NCBI GenBank assembly: GCA_027486755.1
Contig: JAIXOM010000018.1
Span: 62,001 to 126,000, forward strand
From: Comamonadaceae bacterium
GTDB taxonomy: Bacteria; Pseudomonadota; Gammaproteobacteria; Burkholderiales; Burkholderiaceae_C
Reading direction: 5' to 3'
Length of the DNA stretch: 64,000 bases
A program made the translations under genes and the position numbers. Shown here piece by piece: positions 1 to 10,349 of the stretch; within the stretch, counting starts at the first letter, position 1, and each line of letters starts with the position of its first letter. The notes below the pieces were generated by a model. It had not been told where the DNA came from, did no database searches, and saw nothing but the letters and a program-made list of their open reading frames with translations.

Positions 1-117
<117 letters not shown>

Positions 118-139
118 CGGCCCGAGCGTGTCCGCTGGC

Positions 140-727
140 ATGAGCTCCGAGGACTCCCGGCCAGACGCTCTAGACAGGCCGAGGCCGCGCTCGCTCGCTG
201 ATCTGTTTCTGTCCTTCAGCTGGCTGGCCCTGCAGGGCTTTGGCGGCGTGCTCGCGGTCGCGCAGCGCGAGCTGGTGGAGAAAAAGCGCTGGCTGACCCG
301 CGAAGAATTCACCGAGGAATGGGCGGTGGCGCAGATCATGCCCGGGCCTAATGTGATCAATATGGCCATCATGCTGGGAGGTCGGCACTTCGGCTGGCGC
401 GGCGCTGTGGTGGCCCTGGCCGGCATGCTGCTGGTGCCTTTGCTGCTGACCTTGGGCCTGGCGATGCTCTACGGTCAGTTCAGCCAGTATCCGGCGGTGG
501 CCGGCGCACTGCGTGGCATGGGAGCGGTATCGGCCGGGCTGATCACCGCCACTGGCATCAAGCTGATTCCCGGCCTGCGCAAGAACGTGCTTGGGCCGGT
601 GGTCTGCGCAGCGCTGGGCTTGGCAGCGCTGGTGGCAGTGGCCTGGCTGCGCCTGCCGCTGGTCTGGGTACTGCTGGTGCTAGGCGGCATCGGCATGGGC
701 CTGGCCTACCGGAGGCTGAGCCCATGA
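140..727 (+). CDS. chrA: chromate transporter, first short-chain subunit (ChrA family)
   Basis: Inner-membrane protein of the CHR superfamily, which moves chromate out of the cell. The 195 residues form a single Chromate_transp domain. The family signature is visible near residues 30-75: an F-G-G turn, an R-E-L-V segment, the W-L-T-R-E-E-F pair and a P-G-P motif. Several hydrophobic helices fill the C-terminal half. Long ChrA proteins carry two such domains. Here each domain has its own gene, and the second gene overlaps this one by four bases (ATGA), so the two probably form a heterodimer. I chose ATG at 140. GTG at 128 is an in-frame alternative that adds four residues. No ChrB regulator is nearby. 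Confidence 0.8.
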   Translation: MSSEDSRPDALDRPRPRSLADLFLSFSWLALQGFGGVLAVAQRELVEKKRWLTREEFTEEWAVAQIMPGPNVINMAIMLGGRHFGWRGAVVALAGMLLVPLLLTLGLAMLYGQFSQYPAVAGALRGMGAVSAGLITATGIKLIPGLRKNVLGPVVCAALGLAALVAVAWLRLPLVWVLLVLGGIGMGLAYRRLSP

Positions 728-1299
728 GCCCGCTGCTGATGAGTGCGGCCGACTGGCTGCAACTGGTGCTGCACTTTGCCACCTTGTCGCTGCTGGGCAT
801 AGGCGGGGCCATCACCACCTTGCCCGATATGCACCGCTACCTGGTCGACCGCCAGCTCTGGCTGAGCGATGCGCAATTTAACGTCAGCGTGGCACTGGCC
901 CAGGCCGCCCCCGGCCCCAACATCTTGTTTGTGGCACTCATGGGTTGGCATGTGGGCATCAATGCCGGCGGCGGCTGGCTGGCGCCCATGGGAGCCATCA
1001 TCACCTTGGCTGGCATTTTGCTGCCCAGCTCCATCATTGCCTACACCGGCGGCCAATGGAGCCACCGCAACCGCGAGCTGCGCGCGGTGCGGGCCTTCAA
1101 AGCCGGGCTGGCTCCCACGGTGATCGGCCTGCTGATTGCCACCGGCACCGTGCTGGCCACCGCCACCGGCTCTACGCTGGACCAATGGCCGGTCTGGTTG
1201 ATCGCTGCCCTGAGCACGCTCATCGTCTGGCGCACCCGGCTGCATATTCTGTGGCTGTTGGGGGCGGGCGCGCTGGTCGGCGCCTTTGTGCTGGCCTGA
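724..1299 (+). CDS. chrA: chromate transporter, second short-chain subunit (ChrA family)
   Basis: Second half of the short-chain chromate transporter pair, 191 residues. The N-terminal region repeats the family pattern: a G-I-G-G turn near residue 26, the D-R-Q-L-W-L-S-D-A-Q-F segment near 45, and A-P-G-P near 63. At least four hydrophobic segments follow. The ATG lies inside the TGA of the upstream subunit, which implies translational coupling and equal stoichiometry. It is convergent with rlmB, with only four bases between the stop codons. The substrate is inferred from the family; other CHR members may carry other oxyanions. Confidence 0.8.
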   Translation: MSPLLMSAADWLQLVLHFATLSLLGIGGAITTLPDMHRYLVDRQLWLSDAQFNVSVALAQAAPGPNILFVALMGWHVGINAGGGWLAPMGAIITLAGILLPSSIIAYTGGQWSHRNRELRAVRAFKAGLAPTVIGLLIATGTVLATATGSTLDQWPVWLIAALSTLIVWRTRLHILWLLGAGALVGAFVLA

Positions 1300-1303
1300 A
1301 GCT

Positions 1304-2059
1304 TCAGACCGCGCTGTCTCGCTGGCGCAGCGCTTCATAGAGGCAAATGCCGCTGGCCACTGACACATTCAGGCTCTCGACAGCGCCCTTCATGGGGATG
1401 CTGACCAACTCATCGCAGCTCTTGCGGGTGAGCTGGCGCATGCCCTGCCCTTCGGCACCGAGCACCAAGGCCAGTGGCCTGTTCAGGTCGGTGTGGTGGA
1501 TGGACTGGGGTGCGTCATCACTGGTGCCCGCACACCAGATATTGCGCTCCTTGAGCTCGCCCAGAGTGCGCGCCAGGTTGGTGACCATGAAGTAGGGCAT
1601 GGTCTCGGCAGCGCCGCTGGCCACCTTGGCCACGGTGGCGTTGATGCCGGCCGCATGGTCCTTGGGGGCGATCACCGCATGTGCGCCGGCGCCGTCGGCC
1701 ACACGCAGGCAAGCGCCGAGGTTGTGAGGATCGGTCACGCCATCGAGCACCAGCAAAAGCGGCGTGACACCGTCGGCCTCCAGTTGCTCCAGCAATTCAT
1801 CGAGCGAGCGGACCTGATCGATGGCTGACACCCGAGCCACCACGCCCTGATGGCCGTGACTGCCGCACATTTTTGCCAGGCGCAGGCCGTCCGATTCAAT
1901 CAGCCGCACGCCCGCCTCGCGGGCCCGGTCCATGAATTGGCGCATGCGCGCATCGCGGCGAGCCGCATCGAAAAAAACCTCGATCACCGATTGCGGCGCG
2001 GTCTTGATGCGAACGCCCACCGCATGAAAACCGAACAGGACTTTTGGGGAGGAGGACAT
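1304..2059 (-). CDS. rlmB: 23S rRNA (guanosine-2'-O-)-methyltransferase RlmB
   Basis: SpoU/TrmH-type knotted methyltransferase that 2'-O-methylates a guanosine in the peptidyl-transferase loop of 23S rRNA. The protein is 251 residues, the usual family length. Residues 1-80 form the small L30e-like RNA-binding domain. The SPOUT motifs follow: motif 1 near 104-121 (L-D-G-V-T-D-P-H-N-L-G), motif 2 near 196-207 (L-V-L-G-A-E-G-Q-G-M), and motif 3 near 221-240 (I-P-M-K-G, S-L-N-V-S-V-A). I started at ATG 2059, where the L-F-G-F-H-A-V family N-terminus begins; the longer reading adds 37 unrelated residues. A 107-base gap separates it from the upstream ABC ATPase gene. Confidence 0.93.
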   Translation of the reverse strand: MSSSPKVLFGFHAVGVRIKTAPQSVIEVFFDAARRDARMRQFMDRAREAGVRLIESDGLRLAKMCGSHGHQGVVARVSAIDQVRSLDELLEQLEADGVTPLLLVLDGVTDPHNLGACLRVADGAGAHAVIAPKDHAAGINATVAKVASGAAETMPYFMVTNLARTLGELKERNIWCAGTSDDAPQSIHHTDLNRPLALVLGAEGQGMRQLTRKSCDELVSIPMKGAVESLNVSVASGICLYEALRQRDSAV

Positions 2060-2166
2060 GCGCAGGATTATCGCCGGCCGCATCGTGCCGGGGCCGCGCT
2101 CCCACATGATCTGACAGGGCCCTTTGGGGGGTGGGAGCTGCGCCCTCGCAGCGATGCGGCGATGGA

Positions 2167-2901
2167 TCAAACGATGCTGGCCACCTGGCCCGCTTCGATC
2201 GTGATTCGCCGGTGGCAGCGCGCCGCCAATTGGGCGTCATGGGTGACCATCACCAAGGTGGTACCCAGCTCTTGGTTGAGCGACATGATCAAGGCCATGA
2301 TGGTCTCGCCGGTCGCAAAGTCCAGGCTACCCGTGGGCTCATCGGCCAGCAGTACCGCCGGTTGCACCACGAAGGCCCGCGCCAGCGCCACCCTTTGCTG
2401 CTCACCCCCCGAAAGCACCCGGGGGTAGTGCTTGAGCCGCTGACCCAGGCCGACCCGCTCGAGCATTTCGCGCGCCTGGGCCCGCGCGCCACTGGCGCCG
2501 GCCAATTCCAGCGGCAGCATGACGTTCTCCAGGGCATTCATGTGGGCCATGAGCTGAAAACTCTGGAACACGAAGCCAATTTTTTGGGCACGCAGCGCCG
2601 CCCGCTCGTCCTCGCTCAGAACGAACATGTCCTGACCGGCCAGGCGGACTGTGCCCTGACTGGGTTTGTCCAGGCCTGCGATGATGGACAGCAGCGTACT
2701 TTTGCCCGAACCGGAGGCGCCGACAATGGCCGCTGTTTCCCTGGCTGCGAAGCGGATATGGATATCGCGCAAAATCGTCAAAGGCCCAGCGGCATCGCTG
2801 ACTGTCTTGTAGACATGTTCGACCGCAATGATGGGCGCTGGCTCGTCAAGGCTGGCCGCAGGGGCGGTTGCAGGGGCAGCCGCTGGATCAGAGAAGGACA
2901 T
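2167..2901 (-). CDS. ybbA: ABC transporter ATP-binding protein, YbbA/LolD type
   Basis: ATPase subunit of the MacB/LolD/YbbA class, 244 residues. It has Walker A near residues 61-69 (GASGSGKST), a Q-loop near 113, the signature LSGGEQQ near 163, Walker B near 183-190 (VLLADEPT) and the H-loop histidine at 221. The first 25 residues are Ala/Pro-rich and not part of the fold. In Escherichia coli ybbA sits between the divergent tesA and the permease gene ybbP. Here the divergent tesA is kept, but no FtsX-like permease follows: the next gene is rlmB. The protein probably works with a permease encoded elsewhere. Its ATG shares the CATG at 2899-2902 with a possible tesA start. Confidence 0.85.
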   Translation of the reverse strand: MSFSDPAAAPATAPAASLDEPAPIIAVEHVYKTVSDAAGPLTILRDIHIRFAARETAAIVGASGSGKSTLLSIIAGLDKPSQGTVRLAGQDMFVLSEDERAALRAQKIGFVFQSFQLMAHMNALENVMLPLELAGASGARAQAREMLERVGLGQRLKHYPRVLSGGEQQRVALARAFVVQPAVLLADEPTGSLDFATGETIMALIMSLNQELGTTLVMVTHDAQLAARCHRRITIEAGQVASIV

Positions 2902-3640
2902 GTTGGATTTTCTAAACGTCAGGACAAGTGTGCGACCGCAAAAGCGCACCGATGGCATTTACTGTAACAAGGCCGTAGCAGGCCCACAGCCTCTCGGGGC
3001 AAACGCTGACCGCCGAAACGCCTTGCTGGCTCTGGGCTTGCTCGGGGCCGGCTTGGCCGAACGGGCCATTGCCGAGCCCAGCGCTGCAGGCGTGCTGGTG
3101 GTGGGCGACTCGCTGAGCGCTGAGTATGGGCTCAGGCGCGGCAGCGGCTGGGTGGCCTTGCTGCAGCAAAAGCTCAGCACAGAACCGGGCCGGCACAGCG
3201 TGGTCAATGCCAGCATCAGCGGCGATACCACCTCCGGCGGGCGCTCTCGCCTGGGGGCACTGCTGCGCCAGCACAAGCCGCGGGTACTGATCATTGAGCT
3301 CGGCGGCAATGACGCCCTGCGTGGCCTGCCCCTGGCCATGACCGAAGACAATCTGCGCGCCATGGTGCGGGCTGGCAAGCAGGCCGGCGCGCAGGTACTG
3401 CTGCTGGGCATGCAGATGCCGCCCAACTACGGCGCCAAATACAGCGCCGACTTTGCTGCCCTCTATAGCCGAGTGGCAAAAGACAGCCGGAGCGGATTGC
3501 TGCCGTTTTTCCTCAAAGGCGTGGCCGACCGGCCCGACCCGACCGAGTGGTTCCAGGCCGACCGCATCCACCCCAACGAACAGGCCCAGCAACGCATGCT
3601 CGACAATGTCTGGCCCGAATTGAAGAAACTGCTTAAGTGA
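2900..3640 (+). CDS. tesA: SGNH/GDSL esterase, arylesterase/lysophospholipase TesA-like
   Basis: Periplasmic SGNH hydrolase that cleaves acyl esters or thioesters. The SGNH blocks are present: block I G-D-S-L-S-A-E-Y-G, block II with S-I-S-G-D-T-T, block III G-G-N-D-A-L-R-G, and block V D-R-I-H-P-N. The start is uncertain. ATG 2900 gives 246 residues but coincides with the divergent ybbA start. GTG 2930 and TTG 3023 are in frame. TTG 3023 gives 205 residues, close to the E. coli precursor length, and begins at the hydrophobic leader L-L-A-L-G-L-L-G-A-G-L-A. A D-R-R pair precedes that leader, so an intermediate start would give a better signal peptide. The stop overlaps the GTG of selU by four bases. 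Confidence 0.82.
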   Translation: MLDFLNVRTSVRPQKRTDGIYCNKAVAGPQPLGANADRRNALLALGLLGAGLAERAIAEPSAAGVLVVGDSLSAEYGLRRGSGWVALLQQKLSTEPGRHSVVNASISGDTTSGGRSRLGALLRQHKPRVLIIELGGNDALRGLPLAMTEDNLRAMVRAGKQAGAQVLLLGMQMPPNYGAKYSADFAALYSRVAKDSRSGLLPFFLKGVADRPDPTEWFQADRIHPNEQAQQRMLDNVWPELKKLLK

Positions 3641-4701
3641 GTCTGCAACACATCACGGCCGAACAGGCCATGGCCCGCTGGAGCGAATTCTCAGCCATCA
3701 TCGACGCTCGCAGCCCCGGCGAATATGCCGAAGACCACCTGCCCGACGCAGTCAACTGGCCCACGCTGGACGACGCACAGCGCCAGCAGATCGGCACGGA
3801 ATACAAGCAGGTCAATGGCTTTGAGGCCAAAAAACGCGGCGCCATCATGGCGGCGCGCAACATTGCTGCGCACATCGAGCGCGAACTGATGGACAAGCCC
3901 AAAGATTGGGCGCCCCTGCTGTACTGCTGGCGCGGCGGTAAACGCAGTGGCTCCCTCGGGCTGATCCTGGACCAGATCGGCTTTCGCACCACCTTGATCG
4001 AAGGCGGCTACAAGGCGTTTCGGGCGGCCATGCTGCTCGATATGCCCCGACAGGTCGAGCGGCTGCGCTTTCAGGTGATCTGCGGCACCACCGGCTCAGG
4101 CAAGACCCGACTGCTGCATGCGCTGGCCGCCCAGGGCGCGCAGGTGCTCGACCTCGAAGGCCTGGCACGGCACCGCAGCTCGGTACTGGGCCTGCTACCC
4201 GGCCAGAGCCAGCCCACGCAAAAAGCCTTTGACACCCTGATCTGGAACGCCTTGCGGCGCTTTTCGCCCGACCGGCTGGTCTACGTCGAAAGCGAGAGCA
4301 AGAAAGTGGGCAATCTGGCGGTGGCCGACAGCCTGATGAGCGCCATGCGCGCCAGCGCCTGCCTTAGGCTGGAACTGGCCGACGAAGAGCGGGTGCAACT
4401 GTTGCTGCAGGACTATGACTTTTTCGTGCGCGACACCGAGTTTTTTTGCGAACGGCTGCAGACCCTGAGCGAAGTGCGCGGCGGAACTACGGTACGCCAC
4501 TGGCAAGAGCTGGCTCGCGCCGGGCAAACATCGGAGGTGGTGCGCGAGTTACTGCTCAAGCACTACGACCCGACCTACCTGGCCTCGATGCAGCGCAATT
4601 TCACGCTCTATCCGCAGGCCGGATCGGTGCAGGCACGCAACCACAGTCATGAGGCCATGAGCGAGTTGGCCGCGCAAATCTTGGCGCAAGCTCCGGCTTG
4701 A
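3637..4701 (+). CDS. mnmH: tRNA 2-selenouridine/geranyl-2-thiouridine synthase
   Basis: SelU/MnmH (YbbB) replaces the sulfur of 2-thiouridine at wobble position 34 of Lys, Glu and Gln tRNAs with selenium, through a geranylated intermediate. The 354 residues begin with a rhodanese domain whose catalytic cysteine is Cys97 in the Y-C-W-R-G-G-K-R-S-G-S loop. A P-loop domain follows, with CGTTGSGKT at about residues 149-157. The start is GTG at 3637, overlapping the tesA stop as GTGA, so translation is probably coupled. Selenophosphate from SelD is required for the selenation step, and selD is not in the window. Confidence 0.92.
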   Translation: MSLQHITAEQAMARWSEFSAIIDARSPGEYAEDHLPDAVNWPTLDDAQRQQIGTEYKQVNGFEAKKRGAIMAARNIAAHIERELMDKPKDWAPLLYCWRGGKRSGSLGLILDQIGFRTTLIEGGYKAFRAAMLLDMPRQVERLRFQVICGTTGSGKTRLLHALAAQGAQVLDLEGLARHRSSVLGLLPGQSQPTQKAFDTLIWNALRRFSPDRLVYVESESKKVGNLAVADSLMSAMRASACLRLELADEERVQLLLQDYDFFVRDTEFFCERLQTLSEVRGGTTVRHWQELARAGQTSEVVRELLLKHYDPTYLASMQRNFTLYPQAGSVQARNHSHEAMSELAAQILAQAPA

Positions 4702-4713
4702 AGACTTCAAGGC

Positions 4714-5898
4714 CTAAAGGCCGGCGCGGGCGAAGGCCTGTGCCAAGTCCTGCCGCAAATCCTCAGTGCTCTCCAGCCCCACGGCCAGACGCACCAAGGG
4801 GCCTCGGTAGGCTGAGGGCAGGCTGCGGATGCTGGCCGCCTGGTAGACCGCACACAAGCTCATCGGACCGGCCCAGCTGTGGCCGATCTTGAACAGGCGC
4901 AGGCTGTCGCAAAACAGATCGACCTGCGCCTGGCTGATCTCAGGGCGAAACGCCAGGCTAAGCAGGCAGGCAGCACCGCTGCAGTCGCGCTTCCAGGCGG
5001 CATGGCCGGGCGAGCTCGACAGCGCCGGGTGCAGCACCTGATCGAAATGCGGCAGCGTCTGCAGCCAGTTGGCCAAGCTGCGGGTGCTGGCGTCCTGAGC
5101 GGCATAGCGCACCACCATGGAAGGCAGGCCGCGCAAGACCAGCTCGATGTCGTTGGCGGCCACGCCCAGGCCCAGCCGGGTGTGACACAGCAGCACCTGG
5201 TGATGCAGTACCTCGTCGCGGGTCACCACCGAGCCCATGAGCACGTCGGCGCCGCCCGAGGGGTATTTGGTGAGCGCCTGCATGCTCACATCCACACCCA
5301 TCTCAAAGGCCTTAAAGGCCAGGCCCGCGCCCCAGGTGTTGTCCAGCGCGATCACGATGCCCTGGGGGTGGGCTGGCGCCTGCGACCGAACCGCCGCCAC
5401 CAAAGCGGGCAGGTCCGGGAACTCCAGCGTGATGGAACCCGCCGCCTCCAACCAGACCAGCCGGGTGCGCGGGCTGAGCTTGGCCGCCAAATCAGCCGGG
5501 TTCATCGGGTCATAGAAGGCGCAGGCGATGCCCCAGCGCTTGAGCTCATGCTGCGCAAACGCTTTGTTGGGCCCATAGGCGTTGTCGGGAATCAGCAGCT
5601 CGTCGCCGGCCGACAAAAACGCCATGTCGACCAGGCTCAGGGCCGCCAGGCCGCTAGGCGCCAGCGCGCAGTAGCGCCCGCCTTCCAAGGAGGCGATGCG
5701 CTCTTCGAGCATGAAGCTGGTGGGCGTGCCGGCCAGGCCGTAGGAGTAGCCGTGCTGATGCGTCCAGTCGCGCTCACGCAGCGCCTGCACGTTGGGAAAG
5801 ATGACCGTCGAAGCCTTGTGCACAGGCTGCGTGATGGCCTCGAAGCCGGCCGGCGGCCGGTAGGGGTGATGGATCAGCTGGGTGCTCAGTTCAGACAT
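4714..5898 (-). CDS. metC: cystathionine beta-lyase
   Basis: PLP-dependent Cys/Met metabolism enzyme (gamma family, fold type I) that cleaves cystathionine to homocysteine, pyruvate and ammonia. The 394-residue length is normal. Visible features are the phosphate-binding S-G-L-A-A segment near residue 82, Asp186 in L-D-N-T-W-G (pyridine-ring partner), and the Schiff-base Lys211 in Q-A-L-T-K-Y-P-S-G-G. The L-D-N-T-W and T-K-Y pattern favours MetC over the gamma-synthase MetB, though family boundaries are soft. It is convergent with selU with a 12-base gap. A 118-base gap separates it from the upstream phosphoribosyltransferase gene, so it may have its own promoter. Confidence 0.88.
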   Translation of the reverse strand: MSELSTQLIHHPYRPPAGFEAITQPVHKASTVIFPNVQALRERDWTHQHGYSYGLAGTPTSFMLEERIASLEGGRYCALAPSGLAALSLVDMAFLSAGDELLIPDNAYGPNKAFAQHELKRWGIACAFYDPMNPADLAAKLSPRTRLVWLEAAGSITLEFPDLPALVAAVRSQAPAHPQGIVIALDNTWGAGLAFKAFEMGVDVSMQALTKYPSGGADVLMGSVVTRDEVLHHQVLLCHTRLGLGVAANDIELVLRGLPSMVVRYAAQDASTRSLANWLQTLPHFDQVLHPALSSSPGHAAWKRDCSGAACLLSLAFRPEISQAQVDLFCDSLRLFKIGHSWAGPMSLCAVYQAASIRSLPSAYRGPLVRLAVGLESTEDLRQDLAQAFARAGL

Positions 5899-6016
5899 AT
5901 CGCAATCTTAGAACAATACCTGAGCTCCACTCTTGATGACGACGACCCTGCCGGCGCGGACGGCCAGCCGGCCCGACCTGCACTTGCGTCCCGCAGCACA
6001 GCGCTCCCTTGCGGCC

Positions 6017-6541
6017 TCAAACCTTCCACTTCTCCAGCAGCTTGTGCGGCCCGAGCGCGTCGTAGCTCTCGAAGGGCTGATGGATCCAGGGGTTGGTGGG
6101 CAGAAAGTCCACCGAGTAGTCTGCCTTGAAAGTCGACAGGCCCTTGGTCCAGATGACGGCAGTGCGCAGCTCGGTGATGGGTTGGTAGTTGTTGCGCAGT
6201 TGTTCGACCACGGCTTTGAGGGTATGGCCCGAGTCGGCCAGGTCGTCGACCAACAGCACTCGGCCAGCGATCTCGCCCTTGGGCGTGGTGATGTAGCGGG
6301 CGATGTCGAGCGCACCCTGCACCGTGCCAGCCTCGGCCCGGTAGGAGCTGGTGGACATGATGGCCAGGGGCTTGTCGAAAATGCGCGAGAGGATGTCACC
6401 GGGCCGCATGCCGCCACGGGCCAGGCACAAGATCGTGTCGAATTCCCAGCCCGACTGGTGCACGCGAATGGCGAGCTTTTCGATCAGGTTGTGATACTCG
6501 TCATAGCTCACGTACAGGTGCTTGCCGTCTTCGGTCAACAT
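6017..6541 (-). CDS. purine phosphoribosyltransferase family protein
   Basis: Type I phosphoribosyltransferase of 174 residues. The PRPP-binding loop V-L-L-V-D-D-L-A-D-S-G-H-T lies at residues 95-107. A second conserved element, the C-L-A-R-G-G-M-R-P-G turn, lies at about 39-48. Size and motifs resemble hypoxanthine, xanthine or guanine phosphoribosyltransferases of the Hpt/Gpt class, and the base cannot be read from the sequence. An AGGAGA ribosome site precedes the ATG. It lies 37 bases downstream of purA on the same strand, so purine salvage and AMP synthesis are probably co-transcribed. Confidence 0.8.
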   Translation of the reverse strand: MLTEDGKHLYVSYDEYHNLIEKLAIRVHQSGWEFDTILCLARGGMRPGDILSRIFDKPLAIMSTSSYRAEAGTVQGALDIARYITTPKGEIAGRVLLVDDLADSGHTLKAVVEQLRNNYQPITELRTAVIWTKGLSTFKADYSVDFLPTNPWIHQPFESYDALGPHKLLEKWKV

Positions 6542-6578
6542 GGGGTGGCTCTCCTAGGCAGGGAATCAGTCGGAACAA

Positions 6579-9145
<2,567 letters not shown>

Positions 9146-9237
9146 TCGGAAGGGGCCAGGTAAGCGGTTAAAGACGAGATTTTACCGGCCGAACGCGGCG
9201 ATCTCGCCGGCCTCGCGCTCGGCCGGCCTCGAAGGGT

Positions 9238-9432
9238 TCAGCTGAGCAGCCACAAGGCCGTCAGCCCTAGGCCCACGCTGAGCAGTCCAAAGAAACGCAG
9301 CTGCCCATCATTGAGGCTCAGCAACTGCTCGAAAGTACGCCGCCAGCGGCCGGGCACCAACATAGGCAGCAGACCCTCGATCACGAGAACCAGCGCCAGC
9401 GCCTGCCACAGGGTGCTGCCGTCGAACACCAC
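9238..9432 (-). CDS. DUF2065 small membrane protein (YjeT family)
   Basis: A 64-residue protein with two hydrophobic helices (about residues 9-27 and 46-63) joined by a short charged loop, R-W-R-R-T-F-E-Q. Size, topology and position directly after hflC match the DUF2065/YjeT family, whose function is unknown. The start is GTG 9432, with two GTG codons in tandem. It begins six bases after the hflC stop, so it belongs to the hfq-hflX-hflK-hflC transcript and may help the HflKC membrane complex. That role is inferred from context only. Confidence 0.85.
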   Translation of the reverse strand: MVFDGSTLWQALALVLVIEGLLPMLVPGRWRRTFEQLLSLNDGQLRFFGLLSVGLGLTALWLLS

Positions 9433-9438
9433 CGGGGC

Positions 9439-10338
9439 TCAGCGGCGCGGTGGGTTCGGCGCCGCACCGGGTCCGCGCATCACGCGAAAGAAATCCGTGG
9501 ACGAGTCAAGCACCATGACGTCGGACTTTTTGCTGAAGGTGGACTTGTACGCTTCCAGGCTGCGGTAGAACTGGGCAAACTGGGGATCGCGTCCGAAAGA
9601 CTCGTTGTAGAGGCGAGCTGCTGCGGCATCGCCCTCCCCCTTGATTTTTTGTGCGTCCCGGTAGGCGTTGGCCAGAGTCACCTCGCGCTGACGGTCGGCA
9701 TCGGCACGGATCTTCTCGCCCTCGGCCGCACCGGTCGAACGCAGCTCATTGGCCACCCGCTTACGCTCGGCCTCCATACGGCGATAGACCGACTCGGTAA
9801 TCGCCTCCACATAGTCAACCCGAGTGATGCGCACATCGACGATTTCCACGCCCCAGGACTTGCTGCCCTTGACGGCCTGCTGGACCTCGGTGCGCACGTC
9901 AGTCATGAGCTGTTCGCGCTTGAGCGAGAGCAAGTCTTTGACGGTGCGCTTGTTGATTTCCTCCTGGAAGGCATTGCGCACCACCCGGCTGAGCTGGTTG
10001 GCTCCAGTGCGTTCATCAAGACCCACAGTGCGGATGTAGTCGCTGGGCTCAGTAATGCGCCAGCGCACATACCAGTCAATCACCACCCGCTGCTTCTCGG
10101 CGGTCAACATAGGCTCCGGGTCGGTGCTTTCGAGCGTGAGCAGGCGCTTGTCGATGTAGGAGACGTTTTGGAAAGGCGGTGGCAGCTTGAAATTCAGGCC
10201 GGGCTCGGTGATCACTTCCTTGATCTGACCGAGCGCATAGACCACGCCGAACTGGCGCTGGTCGACCACAAACAACATGGAGCCCAGCAAAGCCAGCAGC
10301 ACCAGAGCGGAAGAGACGAAAAATCCTAGGCGGTTCAC
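9439..10338 (-). CDS. hflC: HflC, subunit of the HflKC complex that modulates protease FtsH
   Basis: Membrane-anchored SPFH/band-7 protein that forms the large HflK-HflC cage around FtsH in the inner membrane and limits its proteolysis. The 299 residues have one N-terminal transmembrane helix (about 5-24) followed by the SPFH domain, which contains the D-Q-R-Q-F-G-V-V-Y-A-L-G entry strand. A long helical, charge-rich region rich in E-R-K-R-V-A-N-E follows. An AAGGAG site sits six bases before the GTG at 10338, so I prefer that start to the TTG two codons upstream. It follows hflK after 11 bases. Confidence 0.95.
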   Translation of the reverse strand: MNRLGFFVSSALVLLALLGSMLFVVDQRQFGVVYALGQIKEVITEPGLNFKLPPPFQNVSYIDKRLLTLESTDPEPMLTAEKQRVVIDWYVRWRITEPSDYIRTVGLDERTGANQLSRVVRNAFQEEINKRTVKDLLSLKREQLMTDVRTEVQQAVKGSKSWGVEIVDVRITRVDYVEAITESVYRRMEAERKRVANELRSTGAAEGEKIRADADRQREVTLANAYRDAQKIKGEGDAAAARLYNESFGRDPQFAQFYRSLEAYKSTFSKKSDVMVLDSSTDFFRVMRGPGAAPNPPRR

Positions 10339-10349
10339 GGCCAACTCCT

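Noticed and set aside
4879-6129. 416-codon plus-strand frame
   Set aside because: Antisense to metC and part of the phosphoribosyltransferase gene; composition is shadow-like (Gln/Arg/Ala/His) with no motif.
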